Part shown: positions 9,049 through 18,418 of the stretch, one piece after another
Position numbering within the stretch: the first letter of the stretch is position 1
How the letters are laid out: each line of letters opens with the position of its first letter
Source of the DNA: Candidatus Thorarchaeota archaeon
GTDB lineage: Archaea > Asgardarchaeota > Thorarchaeia > Thorarchaeales > Thorarchaeaceae
Assembly: GCA_029858305.1 (NCBI GenBank)
Contig: JAOUFI010000003.1
Coordinates: forward strand, 38,662 to 102,661
Direction of reading: 5' to 3'
Length of the DNA: 64,000 nt
Position numbers and translations under genes: made by a program
Notes under the pieces: model-generated
The model's database searches: none
Seen by the model: the letters and a program-made list of their open reading frames with translations, nothing else
What the model was told of the DNA's origin: nothing

Positions 9049-9086
9049 GAGAGTATAATTGATTGAATCAGCAGCATTATACTCTC
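9049..9086 (+). terminator. Large inverted repeat after heliorhodopsin, probable terminator
   Basis: GAGAGTATAAT (9049-9059) and ATTATACTCTC (9076-9086) are perfect 11-base inverted repeats. The 16-base loop contains a further small repeat, TGATT-g-AATCA. A T-rich tract follows (ATTCCATTTCTTATTTG). It starts 17 bases after the heliorhodopsin stop and probably ends the three-gene transcript, though a bound-protein or RNA-processing role is also possible. Confidence 0.6.
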
Positions 9087-9239
9087 ATTCCATTTCTTAT
9101 TTGACTGATTACGATTTGACTTGCTTACATTTTAGTATATTGAACTCATTATTCCTATCGAACATATTTGAAGTATTTTGAACCTTTAAATTACAAATAG
9201 AGCGTTATGAGCAGATATTAAAATTTAGATTTTTATGTT

Positions 9240-9287
9240 ACGAAATCTTGCTTATTAATAATAAAATATTGTTAATTTTGTGATTCA
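9240..9287 (+). promoter_or_regulatory. Probable promoter of the anchored surface protein gene
   Basis: The region upstream of 9288 is strongly AT-rich. TTATTAATA (about 9252-9260) resembles an archaeal TATA box and lies roughly 25-30 bases before the ATG. That would place the transcription start at or just before the start codon, giving a nearly leaderless mRNA. No Shine-Dalgarno motif is seen, which fits. Confidence 0.4.
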
Positions 9288-10343
9288 ATGATGAAGTACG
9301 CTATTCTTAACAAAGCGCTTCTTGGAATGGTACTACTATTGCTGGTATCATCCATAGTGGTTGTCAGTGCAACAACAACAACTGAGGATGAAACCACAGA
9401 GACTGAAACCACGACAGAAGACGAAACTACAACCTCTATCAACGATGATGATTCCAATGACCGTGAAGTGACCGTCATGACGACATCTACACATGCTGAA
9501 ATTGAATCAAAGCTTGAATCAGGAGGTACTGAAGACTCCTTCAAGATCGAAGTCGATGTTGGTGTTAACGGCGTTGAGTTCAAAATCGCATTTGAAGCTG
9601 AAACGGCAACAAATGAAACCGAAAGAGAGTTTGAGGTCGATTTCAGCCAGCTAGTTGAGTTCATTGATGAGAACAGCAATGGTGTCTATGATGATTCAGT
9701 AGATACTGATGTTCAGACACTAGAGCTGAATAGTTTTGAACCAATCGCATACACGACTGAGAACATTTCAGGGATCACCGTACATGTGTTTGATGTTTCA
9801 ACTACCGATGGCATCTTTGGTGCAAGGATTTATGCGACTGGAGATTTCACCAATATCAACGGCAGTCTCATTGCTCCTACTCAGGTGAAGATTGATGTGT
9901 TCATTCACGACTTCAATTTCACAGACGTGGATTCACAGCTCGCCTTGAAGGTGGAACTCAGTAGTGAGTTGGAAACCTCTTTCAATGACCAGACCGAGGA
10001 TGAAGAGGATGGGAGAGCCACCGATGAAGCAGCAGTTGACATTCTCATGACAGACACCAATGGTTTCTTCTCTTGGAAGGAATCTGCTGAAATCGATGGA
10101 ATCGCCCATCAGGTCAACTCTAGCATTCATGAAGTCTCAGCAACAGAACAAGAAATCTATCTGAACTACCCACAGGGTAGCGAGATAGTTCATGATCCTA
10201 AGATTGGTTTTGAGAATCTCCTTATCATGGGGGGGAATCCCTTGCCAATTGCGGACTTCATTGCTGACAACTTGCTTCCTATCTCCATTGGCCTTGCTAT
10301 TGTCGTTATTGGATTAGTTGTAGTGGCTAAGCGAAGGTCGTAG
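9288..10343 (+). CDS. Secreted, C-terminally anchored acidic surface protein
   Basis: The 351 residues begin with a signal peptide (KALLGMVLLLLVSSIVVVSA). A low-complexity Thr/Glu-rich stalk follows (TTTTEDETTETETTTEDE), then an acidic beta-rich ectodomain of about 250 residues. The protein ends in one hydrophobic helix (ISIGLAIVVIGLVVV) and the short positive tail AKRRS. This is the layout of archaeal cell-surface proteins held by a C-terminal membrane anchor with the bulk outside. The Thr-rich stalk is a likely O-glycosylation region. No enzymatic motif is recognised. The translation may start at ATG 9288 or the adjacent ATG 9291. It is monocistronic, with its own promoter and terminator. 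Confidence 0.8.
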   Translation: MMKYAILNKALLGMVLLLLVSSIVVVSATTTTEDETTETETTTEDETTTSINDDDSNDREVTVMTTSTHAEIESKLESGGTEDSFKIEVDVGVNGVEFKIAFEAETATNETEREFEVDFSQLVEFIDENSNGVYDDSVDTDVQTLELNSFEPIAYTTENISGITVHVFDVSTTDGIFGARIYATGDFTNINGSLIAPTQVKIDVFIHDFNFTDVDSQLALKVELSSELETSFNDQTEDEEDGRATDEAAVDILMTDTNGFFSWKESAEIDGIAHQVNSSIHEVSATEQEIYLNYPQGSEIVHDPKIGFENLLIMGGNPLPIADFIADNLLPISIGLAIVVIGLVVVAKRRS

Positions 10344-10361
10344 TTTAATCATCGTGGATAT

Positions 10362-10396
10362 GGAGAAGAGATAGAATCTCTTCTCCTAATTTTTTC
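10362..10396 (+). terminator. Strong hairpin terminator
   Basis: GGAGAAGAGA-tagaa-TCTCTTCTCC (10362-10386) is a perfect 10-bp stem with a 5-base loop, followed by TAATTTTTT. It ends the surface-protein transcript 19 bases after its stop and separates it from the convergent nucleotidyltransferase gene. Confidence 0.8.
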
Positions 10397-10404
10397 TATA
10401 AAGC

Positions 10405-12294
10405 CTAGATGATGCCGAAGTCATCCAATTCCGTGGTGGAATCCTGCTTCAGAGCCAATTGATATGCTGGTTGCATCATCTCAGCAGTACTCTTCTTTGT
10501 GAGCCTAAATGGCGCCTCCGTCTGCCGAATCAAGCCTCTCTCCACGAACTCCCTCATATCTATTGGTAGCCAGATTTCACTGAAGTGATCCTTTAGATCG
10601 TAGTGTGTAATCTCATCCTCTTTTTCGAGTAATCTCTTGACTGGTTCGATAAAGGTCTTCAAGTGTTCATCTAGGTAGCATTCCATCTTCTCCAAAACAG
10701 TTTCAACGAGGTCAAATGTTTTCTTTGGAGCATGAACAAACTCAGTGAATATTGAATTGAAGAATTCTGGATTGAACTCCAATGCTTGAGCAGTAGACTC
10801 TCGTAACGGAATTGCCCTATTCAGAAGAACCTCAATGTTTGCCATGCGACGTATTCCAGAGGTCATGAAGTTGAGTGCGAAGTGAGGGTCATCTTTTACA
10901 TCGAGCGCTTTGTATGCCTTGTTGATCAGGTCCTTGCAAAAGACATAGTTGAGCAATAACAAGTTCTCAAGGTCTCTGGAGCCTATGTTCTGGAGGTCTT
11001 CATAGAGATCATGAATCGTGTCATCTCTAGTGAACAGTAACGTACTCTTTGAGAAGTACGAATGGAAAATGCTTCCATCTCTTACTCTGTGAACCAATTT
11101 TCGAAAGGCATCTCGTGTGAAGAGATAGGTATCAACATAGACATCCTTCTCAACTAGCGCCTTGTAATGCTGATAGATGTCGTCTCTTGTAACAATAAGT
11201 ACATCGAGGTCTGACTTTTCCCAGACTGTATCGTAGGATAGACTTCCCGCGAGCATGAGTGAAAGGACATATTCATCAGTCTTCACCTTCTGCACTAATT
11301 CTTCAGCTGCCACTCTATAATCATCCTGTACTTGCTTGCGTTCCACCTTCGAAGGTCCAACTAGAGTTGGTATAACCTCATCAGGAAGGAACGACTTCCA
11401 ATTGAAGTGATACTGAGCCTCATTATACTCAACCACTCCTTTCTTGGTGATTTTAACTGGATTGATAGTCCGACGGAGAATTCGACGCCTGTGCAAGTGC
11501 TCAAGGTCTATGGTTTCCCAGCCACCCTGAGCGAATCTATCGTTTATCTCTGTCTGCGTAGCCGTACCTTCATTCTCGGAGATGAAGTCTAGTACAGGCT
11601 TGTAAATGTCAAGGTCAAGTGTATCAAGAAACTCATACGATTTCCTTAACGTTCGTTCAAGAGATTCGTGCGTCACTTTTGTATCAATGAAACCATCAAA
11701 AAGCTCGGGAAAGAGGTCTGGTTTGAGCTCCCTTCCTCGAAGGATGACTTCTCTGGGGGGGTAGATATCATTCAAGTAGCACAACAAGTATCCTAATTCG
11801 CTTAGGGCATGTATAAGAAAATGAAAACTGTGCGGGAGGTCTCTCTTGATATAGAGATACTTCTCTGACTTTGAGAGGTCGTATCGCACGGCAAGGTCGT
11901 ATCCCATCTGTTGTAGCTGACGGTCTCGTGTACCAACATTCTTGTTCAGGTTTTTGTAGAAATCAGTCAGTGAGCAATCTCGTGAGAAGACCAATTTACT
12001 ATATGTCAAGAATTGCAGCAGTCCAAGACCTCTTGGTGATTGAACATGTCGCATAAAGTCATCACGACTATAGATTTGCACGTCGATTGGAACTCCAAAT
12101 TCGACAAGTCTTGCTGTGCGGTGCTTTCCATCATCTGTTATGACGAAAGCATTTATGTTAGACCGCTCGGTGACCTCATCGTAAGCCATACTTCCGTAGA
12201 CGATGATTCCCAGGACGTGTGTGTCCTTCTTCGCTCGGGCGATGAAGCTTGACAAAGCATCATCGAACTGCTTCCGTACTTGCGGATCTTCCAT
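10405..12294 (-). CDS. Tandem-duplicated nucleotidyltransferase-domain protein
   Basis: From ATG 12294 the protein has 629 residues in two similar halves. Each half holds a polymerase-beta-type nucleotidyltransferase domain, a long helical region and a C-terminal winged-helix-like segment. The second half has the full motif: GS at 350-351 and SDLDV with D362 and D364. The first half has GS at 34-35 but SNINA (N46, N48) where the two metal-binding aspartates belong, while a later aspartate (PIDVQIYSRDD) is kept. So the first domain is probably inactive and the second active. Family members adenylylate or otherwise nucleotidylate small molecules, proteins or RNA; the target here is unknown. AGGAG precedes ATG 12294 and overlaps the end of uvrA, whose stop is 18 bases upstream, so the two genes form an operon. 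Confidence 0.82.
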   Translation of the reverse strand: MEDPQVRKQFDDALSSFIARAKKDTHVLGIIVYGSMAYDEVTERSNINAFVITDDGKHRTARLVEFGVPIDVQIYSRDDFMRHVQSPRGLGLLQFLTYSKLVFSRDCSLTDFYKNLNKNVGTRDRQLQQMGYDLAVRYDLSKSEKYLYIKRDLPHSFHFLIHALSELGYLLCYLNDIYPPREVILRGRELKPDLFPELFDGFIDTKVTHESLERTLRKSYEFLDTLDLDIYKPVLDFISENEGTATQTEINDRFAQGGWETIDLEHLHRRRILRRTINPVKITKKGVVEYNEAQYHFNWKSFLPDEVIPTLVGPSKVERKQVQDDYRVAAEELVQKVKTDEYVLSLMLAGSLSYDTVWEKSDLDVLIVTRDDIYQHYKALVEKDVYVDTYLFTRDAFRKLVHRVRDGSIFHSYFSKSTLLFTRDDTIHDLYEDLQNIGSRDLENLLLLNYVFCKDLINKAYKALDVKDDPHFALNFMTSGIRRMANIEVLLNRAIPLRESTAQALEFNPEFFNSIFTEFVHAPKKTFDLVETVLEKMECYLDEHLKTFIEPVKRLLEKEDEITHYDLKDHFSEIWLPIDMREFVERGLIRQTEAPFRLTKKSTAEMMQPAYQLALKQDSTTELDDFGII

Positions 12295-12312
12295 CTGCAA
12301 CAACTCCTACTC

Positions 12313-15144
12313 TCAGGAAGATACCACAACACTTTGGAGGAACTTGCCAGTGTAAGACTTCTCACACTTGATTATGTCTTCTACGGTGCCCTCCGCGATG
12401 ACCTCTCCACCTTCGGCTCCACCTTCAGGGCCAAGATCTATCACCCAGTCCGCGGACTTGATGATATCGAGGTGGTGTTCAATGACGATAACAGTGTTTC
12501 CCGCGTCCACAAGCCTATTGATGGTCTTCAGAAGCATCTGGATGTCCTGCATATGAAGACCCACACTGGGTTCATCCATAATGTACAGATTATCCTTCAG
12601 CTTCTTCAGTTTTCCAAGCTCCTTTGCAAGCTTGATTCTCTGGCTTTCGCCTCCTGACAAAGTTGGCGCAGGTTGTCCAAGTTTGAGGTATCCCAGCCCA
12701 AGCTCCATCATGGTCTTTGTCTTGTGTCGGATGAGTCGTACATCCTTGAAGAACTCGCAAGCCTCCTCAACACTCATGTTTAGGACATCTCCAATGTTCT
12801 TCCCATTGTACTTGATTTCAAGTACTTCTTCAGAGAAGCGAGCCCCCTTACACACGGGGCAGACAGTCTGTATATCGGGCATGTACTGCAATTCTATGCG
12901 AACAAGTCCCTCGCCGTTACACTCCACACATCGCCCTTCAGTAGAGTTATAGCTGAATCGCCCAATGCTGTATCCACGTTCCTGTGCCATCTTGGTGTGA
13001 GTATAGAGACTCCGTATCTTGTCAAAAAATCCAACATACGTTGCTGGCGTCGACCTTGAATGCCTTCCAATGGGTGACTGGTCCACAATCCTGACATCAG
13101 AGATATTCTCAATTCCTTCGAGTCTCTCGAGTTTTCCAGGGAGGATACGAGGGTCATTCATATCATGAAGGAGCTTGTTCCCAAGGACATCCTCGATCAA
13201 GGTGCTCTTGCCCGAACCGCTCACTCCGGTGATACAAATGAAGACACCGAGGGGGAACTCCACTGAGATATTCTTCAAGTTGTTCTCCGTGGCTCCAACA
13301 ACCTTCAGAGTCTTTCCATTCGGCGCTCGTGCTTTGCCGAGGTACGGAATGCTCTTCGTCCCAACGATATACTTTCCAGTCAAGAACTTGGGATTGTTGA
13401 GAATCTCTTCCAGCTGACCCTGAGCGACAATCTTCCCTCCGTGCAGACCAGGTCCAGGTCCTATCTCTATGATATTATCAGCCTGTTTGATAGTTGCAAG
13501 ATCGTGTTCAATAACTATCACAGTATTGCCCGTGTCCCTTAGGCGTTTCAGAATGTCCACTATTCGGTTACTATCTCTCATGTGGAGACCTATACTAGGT
13601 TCATCAAGCACGTACAGCATTCCCATTAGTTCAGAACCCAGTTGAGTCGAGAGCTTGATTCTCTGAGCCTCGCCCGCGCTTAGAGTCCTTGCTCGCCTGT
13701 TGAGTCGGAGGTAATAGAGACCAATGTCTATGAGGAGTTGGATACGTTTCCGCAACTCACCAATGACCTGATTCCCTGCCTTCTCTACATCTTTGGGGAC
13801 TTTTATGGAATCTGCAAACTCCAGTAACTGATTGATAAACAGCTCACCAAGTTCGTCGATATTCCTCCCATCCACAGTGACAAGGATTCTCTGCTTGATG
13901 AGCTTCTGTCCCTTACAGTCTGGACAGAGATGCTCTGCCATTATCTTCCTATACCACTCATAGTGTTCACCCTTCTTCCGGTCATGCTTGTAGAACCTGT
14001 CAATATAATTGCAGACACCCATGTACCGGACCTTCTTTCCCACATCACGATGCCTGTATTTGTTAGGCCAATCCGGAGGCTCTTGAAGTATGAACTCCTC
14101 CTTGATACCCCATAGTATCTGATGCTGAATATCCTCTGGAAGTTCTCCAAACGGAGTGTCCATATCGAACCCCAAATGCTGGCTAACGCTGTACATCCAA
14201 TACTTGGCATACCACGCAAGAGCCCCGTGTTTCAGGCTCTTCTTTGGGTCAACGATGATAAGCCTAGACTCCGCCTTCAGGAGTGTACCAACACCAAGAC
14301 AAGTGGGACAGGCATTCTCTGGCAAGTTTGCTGAGAATGCTCCAGGAAGAAGTTTGTGCATAATGATATGATGGTCTTTACACCCAAAGCCCTTGTAGAA
14401 CTTCTCCAATACATCATCAGTGACATTTTCATCTAGTTCGAACCGGATGAATCCGCTACCAACATTCTTAGCGTTCTCTATAGAAATCGCAAATTGATGA
14501 TACAAGTCTTGCTTAATGATGATTCTATCGACAAGAACCTCAATCCGATAGTCTTTGTCCTCATCCAGCTCTATCTTGTCATTGATGCTGAATGGTTCAC
14601 CATCGATTCGAATCCGTTTGTACCCTTTTTGTCGTATCTCATCGAACAGGTAAGGATAGTCCTCATCATAGAACTTGTTCACTGGAGCAAGAATCTCAAC
14701 ACTTGTCCCCTCAGGTAAAGTCATGAGGTGATCAACAATTTGGTTTGCATTACGTGTGTGGACCTTCCTATTGCAGTAAGGACAATGAGCTTGCCCTAGA
14801 ACTGAGAAGAGAATTCTCATGTAGCTTGAGATATCAGTCATTGTCGATACAGTAGACCTTGGATTAAGAGTCCCAGTCTTTTGTTCGATTGCGACGACTG
14901 GTGACAATCCAATGATGGAGTCTACATCAGCACGCTCTAGCATGGGCAACATGGTTCGAGAAGTTGCTGACATTGATTCGAAGAACCTGCGCTGCGCTTC
15001 ACTGAAAATAACGTCAAAAGCTAGCGAAGTTTTTCCCGACCCCGATAAACCCGTGATGACGGTCAGTTTATCGCGGGGGATATCCACATCGATATTTTGT
15101 AGATTATTTGTCCTAGCACCCTTTACACTAATGTATTCTCTCAT
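12313..15144 (-). CDS. uvrA: Excinuclease ABC subunit A (UvrA)
   Basis: The length of 943 residues matches bacterial UvrA. It has two ABC ATPase modules: the first Walker A is GLSGSGKTS at 32-40 and the second GVSGSGKST at about 640-648, with signature motifs [11 protein letters not shown] and [11 protein letters not shown]. Zinc-binding CxxC pairs occur in [17 protein letters not shown] and the CVECNGEGL / CPVCKGARF pair. UvrA finds bulky DNA lesions such as UV photoproducts and loads UvrB; neither uvrB nor uvrC is in this window. The ATG is preceded on the minus strand by GGGAGGC with 8-base spacing. The downstream partner is the duplicated nucleotidyltransferase. UvrABC is bacterial in origin, so archaeal copies are taken as transferred. 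Confidence 0.98.
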   Translation of the reverse strand: MREYISVKGARTNNLQNIDVDIPRDKLTVITGLSGSGKTSLAFDVIFSEAQRRFFESMSATSRTMLPMLERADVDSIIGLSPVVAIEQKTGTLNPRSTVSTMTDISSYMRILFSVLGQAHCPYCNRKVHTRNANQIVDHLMTLPEGTSVEILAPVNKFYDEDYPYLFDEIRQKGYKRIRIDGEPFSINDKIELDEDKDYRIEVLVDRIIIKQDLYHQFAISIENAKNVGSGFIRFELDENVTDDVLEKFYKGFGCKDHHIIMHKLLPGAFSANLPENACPTCLGVGTLLKAESRLIIVDPKKSLKHGALAWYAKYWMYSVSQHLGFDMDTPFGELPEDIQHQILWGIKEEFILQEPPDWPNKYRHRDVGKKVRYMGVCNYIDRFYKHDRKKGEHYEWYRKIMAEHLCPDCKGQKLIKQRILVTVDGRNIDELGELFINQLLEFADSIKVPKDVEKAGNQVIGELRKRIQLLIDIGLYYLRLNRRARTLSAGEAQRIKLSTQLGSELMGMLYVLDEPSIGLHMRDSNRIVDILKRLRDTGNTVIVIEHDLATIKQADNIIEIGPGPGLHGGKIVAQGQLEEILNNPKFLTGKYIVGTKSIPYLGKARAPNGKTLKVVGATENNLKNISVEFPLGVFICITGVSGSGKSTLIEDVLGNKLLHDMNDPRILPGKLERLEGIENISDVRIVDQSPIGRHSRSTPATYVGFFDKIRSLYTHTKMAQERGYSIGRFSYNSTEGRCVECNGEGLVRIELQYMPDIQTVCPVCKGARFSEEVLEIKYNGKNIGDVLNMSVEEACEFFKDVRLIRHKTKTMMELGLGYLKLGQPAPTLSGGESQRIKLAKELGKLKKLKDNLYIMDEPSVGLHMQDIQMLLKTINRLVDAGNTVIVIEHHLDIIKSADWVIDLGPEGGAEGGEVIAEGTVEDIIKCEKSYTGKFLQSVVVSS

Positions 15145-15240
15145 TCATTCATGCCTCCCTACATCAGTTCAACCCAGTGCCTCCCTATGACAGGTTACAA
15201 CGACCCTATGAGAGTTATCGGGCCTGATGATAGCTTGAGG

Positions 15241-15259
15241 TTTCTCACGATATGAGAAA
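15241..15259. promoter_or_regulatory. Inverted repeat in the uvrA / regulator divergent region
   Basis: TTTCTCA-cgata-TGAGAAA is a perfect 7-base inverted repeat with a 5-base centre. It lies about 100 bases upstream of uvrA on one side and about 150 bases upstream of the winged-helix regulator on the other. It could be an operator for either gene, for example an autoregulatory site; this is inference. Confidence 0.3.
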
Positions 15260-15338
15260 GTGTTCTGAGCGGGACTCGAATCGTATTTAGAAGGTTCGAT
15301 TTCAGCAGGATATTCGAATAATTAAAAGGAGGAAGTCA

Positions 15339-15386
15339 ATGAGTGTTGACTTATTGGTCAAGTACCGTAGGATTATATCTCTCTAA
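15339..15386 (+). CDS. Possible 15-residue leader ORF before the winged-helix regulator
   Basis: AAAAGGAGG (15324-15332) is followed six bases later by ATG and the frame MSVDLLVKYRRIISL, then TAA. The regulator gene starts 22 bases after this stop and has no ribosome site of its own, so a translated leader could feed ribosomes to it. The strength and spacing of the motif are the only evidence; similarity cannot be judged at this length. Confidence 0.3.
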   Translation: MSVDLLVKYRRIISL

Positions 15387-15408
15387 AACAAGTCATTCCT
15401 GATGAACA

Positions 15409-15861
15409 ATGACTTCTGATGAAGTGTTTGAAGCAATATCGCACCCGATGAGAATTGCTATTCTGAAGGAATTGGCTAAGAAACCAATTCGATTTGCTGA
15501 TCTCAAACGGAAATTAAGAATCAAGAGTGGCGGACTCTTGGACTTTCATCTCAAGAAAATGGAGGCAGTAATAATCACTGATAAGGACGGGCTCTACACA
15601 CTGAATAATCGAGGATTCGCTGCTCTTCGTGCAGTTCACATTGTTACAAATTATGGCTGGCAGAGAAGATCATGGTGGCTTAATGTATTGATGATGTTTA
15701 TGCTTAACATCTACTTCTTCTTTACAGCGTTTGAATTTTACATCTTTGTAGCAATTCCGACATTTGGTTGGCTTCTTTTCTATAGTTACTGGACCTTTGT
15801 GAAGCGAAGAGTTAGTCTAAGAAGTAATGGTGCAGACCAAGAAAATGTGGAGGTATCATGA
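15409..15861 (+). CDS. Winged-helix (ArsR-like) regulator with two C-terminal membrane helices
   Basis: The 150 residues start with a winged helix-turn-helix: MTSDEVFEAISHPMRIAILK is the usual ArsR/HTH_20 opening, followed by ADLKRKLRIKSGGLLDFHLK for the recognition helix and YTLNNRG for the wing. Two hydrophobic helices follow (about 88-107 and 109-128), so the regulator appears membrane bound, with DNA-binding domain inside. It is directly upstream of an ABC exporter, which suggests local control of that transporter and possible autoregulation. The ATG at 15409 lacks a Shine-Dalgarno motif. Confidence 0.8.
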   Translation: MTSDEVFEAISHPMRIAILKELAKKPIRFADLKRKLRIKSGGLLDFHLKKMEAVIITDKDGLYTLNNRGFAALRAVHIVTNYGWQRRSWWLNVLMMFMLNIYFFFTAFEFYIFVAIPTFGWLLFYSYWTFVKRRVSLRSNGADQENVEVS

Positions 15862-15932
15862 TTTGAAATTTTGGCGTTGTTGTGAAATAATATATTCATT
15901 CTGTCGAAAAAATTTGTACTCGAAGGAGAATC

Positions 15933-16718
15933 TTGAATTTGGTAGCTGTCAGTGTTGAGAGACTTGTAAAATCGTTTGGAAGTCTGGTAGCAGTAAATAA
16001 TGTCACGTTCGAAGTACGCGAGGGTGAAATCTATGGATTACTTGGACCTAATGGGGCAGGCAAAACGACGACAATAAAGTGCCTAATGGGACTCTTGGAT
16101 CCTGATAGTGGTTCAACCCATATTTACCATGTGAATTCTCTAGAGAATCCAATTGAGGCCAAGAAACTTGTAGGCTATGTGCCCGAAGAGCACCAGCTCT
16201 ATGACTCACTGACTCCGCGTGAACTGTTCGAATTCATTGCTTCAATTAGACAACTTCCTAAAGATAAAACTAACAAACGCATTGGAGAGATGGTGAAAGC
16301 ACTCGATTTCGAGAAGTATTATGATTCAATGATTGTGACACTCTCGCAGGGGAACAAACAGAAGACAATGCTAATCTCTGCTTTACTTCATGCGCCAAAG
16401 CTCCTTATTCTTGACGAACCATTCTCGGGACTTGATGTAAGGACATCTAAGATAATCAAAGACATCATCCAGATTCATGTGGACAATGGAGGCTCCGTTC
16501 TTCTGTCTACGCATGTCATGGAAGTCGCTCAGGGACTTTGTGATCGAGTAGGGATTATTGACGATGGCGTATTGGTAGGTGAGGGAACACTATCTGAACT
16601 CAGAGCTCAGGCAAAAGAAGAGAGTGCTACTCTTGAGAAATTATTCCTCCGCCTTACAGAGCAGGAAGAGGAGGTCCAGGTCGGTGTCGATGCTCTTCGG
16701 GAGGCACTCTCAGAATGA
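15933..16718 (+). CDS. ABC transporter ATP-binding protein (exporter type)
   Basis: The 261 residues carry Walker A GPNGAGKTT (38-46), signature LSQGN (136-140), Walker B LLILDEPFSGLD with D160 and E161, and the switch histidine in LLSTHVMEV. The order and spacing match the CcmA/DrrA-like ATPases of two-component exporters. A charged C-terminal extension of about 35 residues is unassigned. The start is TTG 15933 with GGAG upstream. The stop overlaps the permease start as ATGA, so both subunits should be made together. The adjacent winged-helix gene probably controls the pair. The cargo is unknown (drug, lipid or peptide are typical). Confidence 0.92.
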   Translation: MNLVAVSVERLVKSFGSLVAVNNVTFEVREGEIYGLLGPNGAGKTTTIKCLMGLLDPDSGSTHIYHVNSLENPIEAKKLVGYVPEEHQLYDSLTPRELFEFIASIRQLPKDKTNKRIGEMVKALDFEKYYDSMIVTLSQGNKQKTMLISALLHAPKLLILDEPFSGLDVRTSKIIKDIIQIHVDNGGSVLLSTHVMEVAQGLCDRVGIIDDGVLVGEGTLSELRAQAKEESATLEKLFLRLTEQEEEVQVGVDALREALSE

Positions 16719-18358
16719 ACTTCAGAGAGCGCTGGAGATTAGCAGGCATCATTGCACTACAGATGAGATTCGATGGGTTTCTCAAGAACAATCCTGGAAA
16801 TATGGCTCGGATAAAGGAAAATCCTGAGAAAATCTCGAGAAGTATTCGATCTTCAAGCAGGGTGAACAGCATTCTGAGTGTCTTCATGATTATCATGTTG
16901 GCAGCACTCACTATTGGTGTCACTGGTTTCGATGCCTCAATTGGAGACCTCAATGTCCGACTTGCTGTAGGATTTTCATTCTTCATGGTTCTTGCCTTTG
17001 TCTTAATTTTCCTCCTAAATCTCACAACTACAACTGGATTCTTTACATCCGGGGCTATGAAATTGCCAAGTATTTTACCTCTTAGTAGAAAGGAACTTGA
17101 GAGCCTTGCAGTACTTGCATTTACACGCGTCTTCATTGCTCCAGCTATCCTCACCGTTACATTGTTCCCAGCGGCGTGTTTTGTTCTATTTGGGCCATTA
17201 GCAGGTTTTGTTGCGCTTATTGGATGTCTTGCCACGGTCTCAGTATCTCTACGTTCGTTGATTGGGTTCTCACGATGGTTCGAAACCAAGATGCTCTCAT
17301 CAGATGAGTCGAAGATTGGGACTATAGTGAGGATAGCAGCCACTATAGGGCTTGTTGTTGGAATCATGAGTGTCTATATGCTGTCCAGCTACATCCCGTA
17401 TATTGTTCAAGGAGTTATCATGTTCGCAGAATCTTTCAATGGAACATACTTGGTGCTCTCAGTCCTTTTTCCATTCTCATTTGGTTTCTTAGCCTCAGCT
17501 GTGACGCCAGGAGTAACTTTTCAAGATTTGATGATTCCTTTGGTTTCAGGGGGTATGTCCCTCCTATATGGTTTGATTGCATTAGTATTCTATAGACAAA
17601 GCGGAAAATTGCTAAGGGGTCTTGCTATTGGAGGAGTTTCAACAGGAAGAACTGGGCCACTGAGAGAAATTAGCATCGAAACGCGAACGCCCATAATAGC
17701 AGTAATTCGAAAAGATTTGAAGATGGCTACAAAGAGTGTTGGATCAGCAATCGTCTATGCAATTCCAATCTTTCTGATGATCATGTTGTATCCAATGATA
17801 AGAGGGATGTCACAAGACGGGCCGCTCCACAGCATCACTGCAATGACTGCGATAGCATATGCTAATCTCTTTGGGGGACTAACCGTGGTCTCAGTGATGA
17901 TGTTTGATACACAAGGGGCGTCTATTCATGAGGGATTGCCCCTGAGTTCAAGACTAGTCCTTAAAGGAAAAACTGCAATCTCTATCATTCCATACACCAT
18001 GACAATGCTGTTTATCGCCCTCTTGCTCTCTTTGTTTAATCCAATTACACCACTTGTCATCCTTATACCAATTTTAGCTATACCACTCGGATATGCAGTA
18101 CCGATGTCTGTCGGAGCAGCCATGTATCGCTACAAGGGAGGTGGTCGTGCTGTAGCTATCAATCTAGCTGCTGACCAAAAAATGGCGTTGATCGCAGGAT
18201 TTGTAGGAGCAGTTGTAGGACTTGGGCCTCTTCTCGGATTTGGGATTGTCATGATAATGACAGGTTCACAGATTTTCAGTTTAGCAACTCAAGCACTTGT
18301 CACATTTGGCATCGTTTTAATGGCACATTTCCAGATTCCAAAGCTCCTCAAGGATTGA
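16715..18358 (+). CDS. ABC transporter permease
   Basis: The 547 residues have about twelve hydrophobic helices in two halves and no ATPase motif. It starts within the ATGA overlap with the ATPase gene, and the size and layout fit ABC-2 type exporter permeases. A polar middle segment near residues 290-330 (SGKLLRGLAIGGVSTGRTG) separates the halves. It should form the membrane channel for the exporter. It ends 60 bases before the epimerase gene on the same strand. The substrate is unknown. Confidence 0.82.
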   Translation: MNFRERWRLAGIIALQMRFDGFLKNNPGNMARIKENPEKISRSIRSSSRVNSILSVFMIIMLAALTIGVTGFDASIGDLNVRLAVGFSFFMVLAFVLIFLLNLTTTTGFFTSGAMKLPSILPLSRKELESLAVLAFTRVFIAPAILTVTLFPAACFVLFGPLAGFVALIGCLATVSVSLRSLIGFSRWFETKMLSSDESKIGTIVRIAATIGLVVGIMSVYMLSSYIPYIVQGVIMFAESFNGTYLVLSVLFPFSFGFLASAVTPGVTFQDLMIPLVSGGMSLLYGLIALVFYRQSGKLLRGLAIGGVSTGRTGPLREISIETRTPIIAVIRKDLKMATKSVGSAIVYAIPIFLMIMLYPMIRGMSQDGPLHSITAMTAIAYANLFGGLTVVSVMMFDTQGASIHEGLPLSSRLVLKGKTAISIIPYTMTMLFIALLLSLFNPITPLVILIPILAIPLGYAVPMSVGAAMYRYKGGGRAVAINLAADQKMALIAGFVGAVVGLGPLLGFGIVMIMTGSQIFSLATQALVTFGIVLMAHFQIPKLLKD

Positions 18359-18418
18359 AAGCGCGATTGAGTCCCTTGAGCGAAGATTAAAATCGAGCAT
18401 CTGTAATCAAAACACAAG

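Noticed and set aside
9272..9679. 135-codon minus-strand frame opposite the surface-protein gene
   Set aside because: It is the antisense of the Thr/Glu-rich low-complexity stalk, giving a Ser/Val-rich artefact; the plus-strand gene has a signal peptide and anchor.
15270..15300. T-loop-like sequence (GGGACTCGAATC and AAGGTTCGATTT) suggesting a tRNA
   Set aside because: The flanking five-base arms do not pair and no acceptor, D or anticodon arm can be laid out on either strand.
16654..17367. 237-codon minus-strand frame across the ABC genes
   Set aside because: Overlaps both ABC transporter genes, whose motifs and ATGA coupling are clear.
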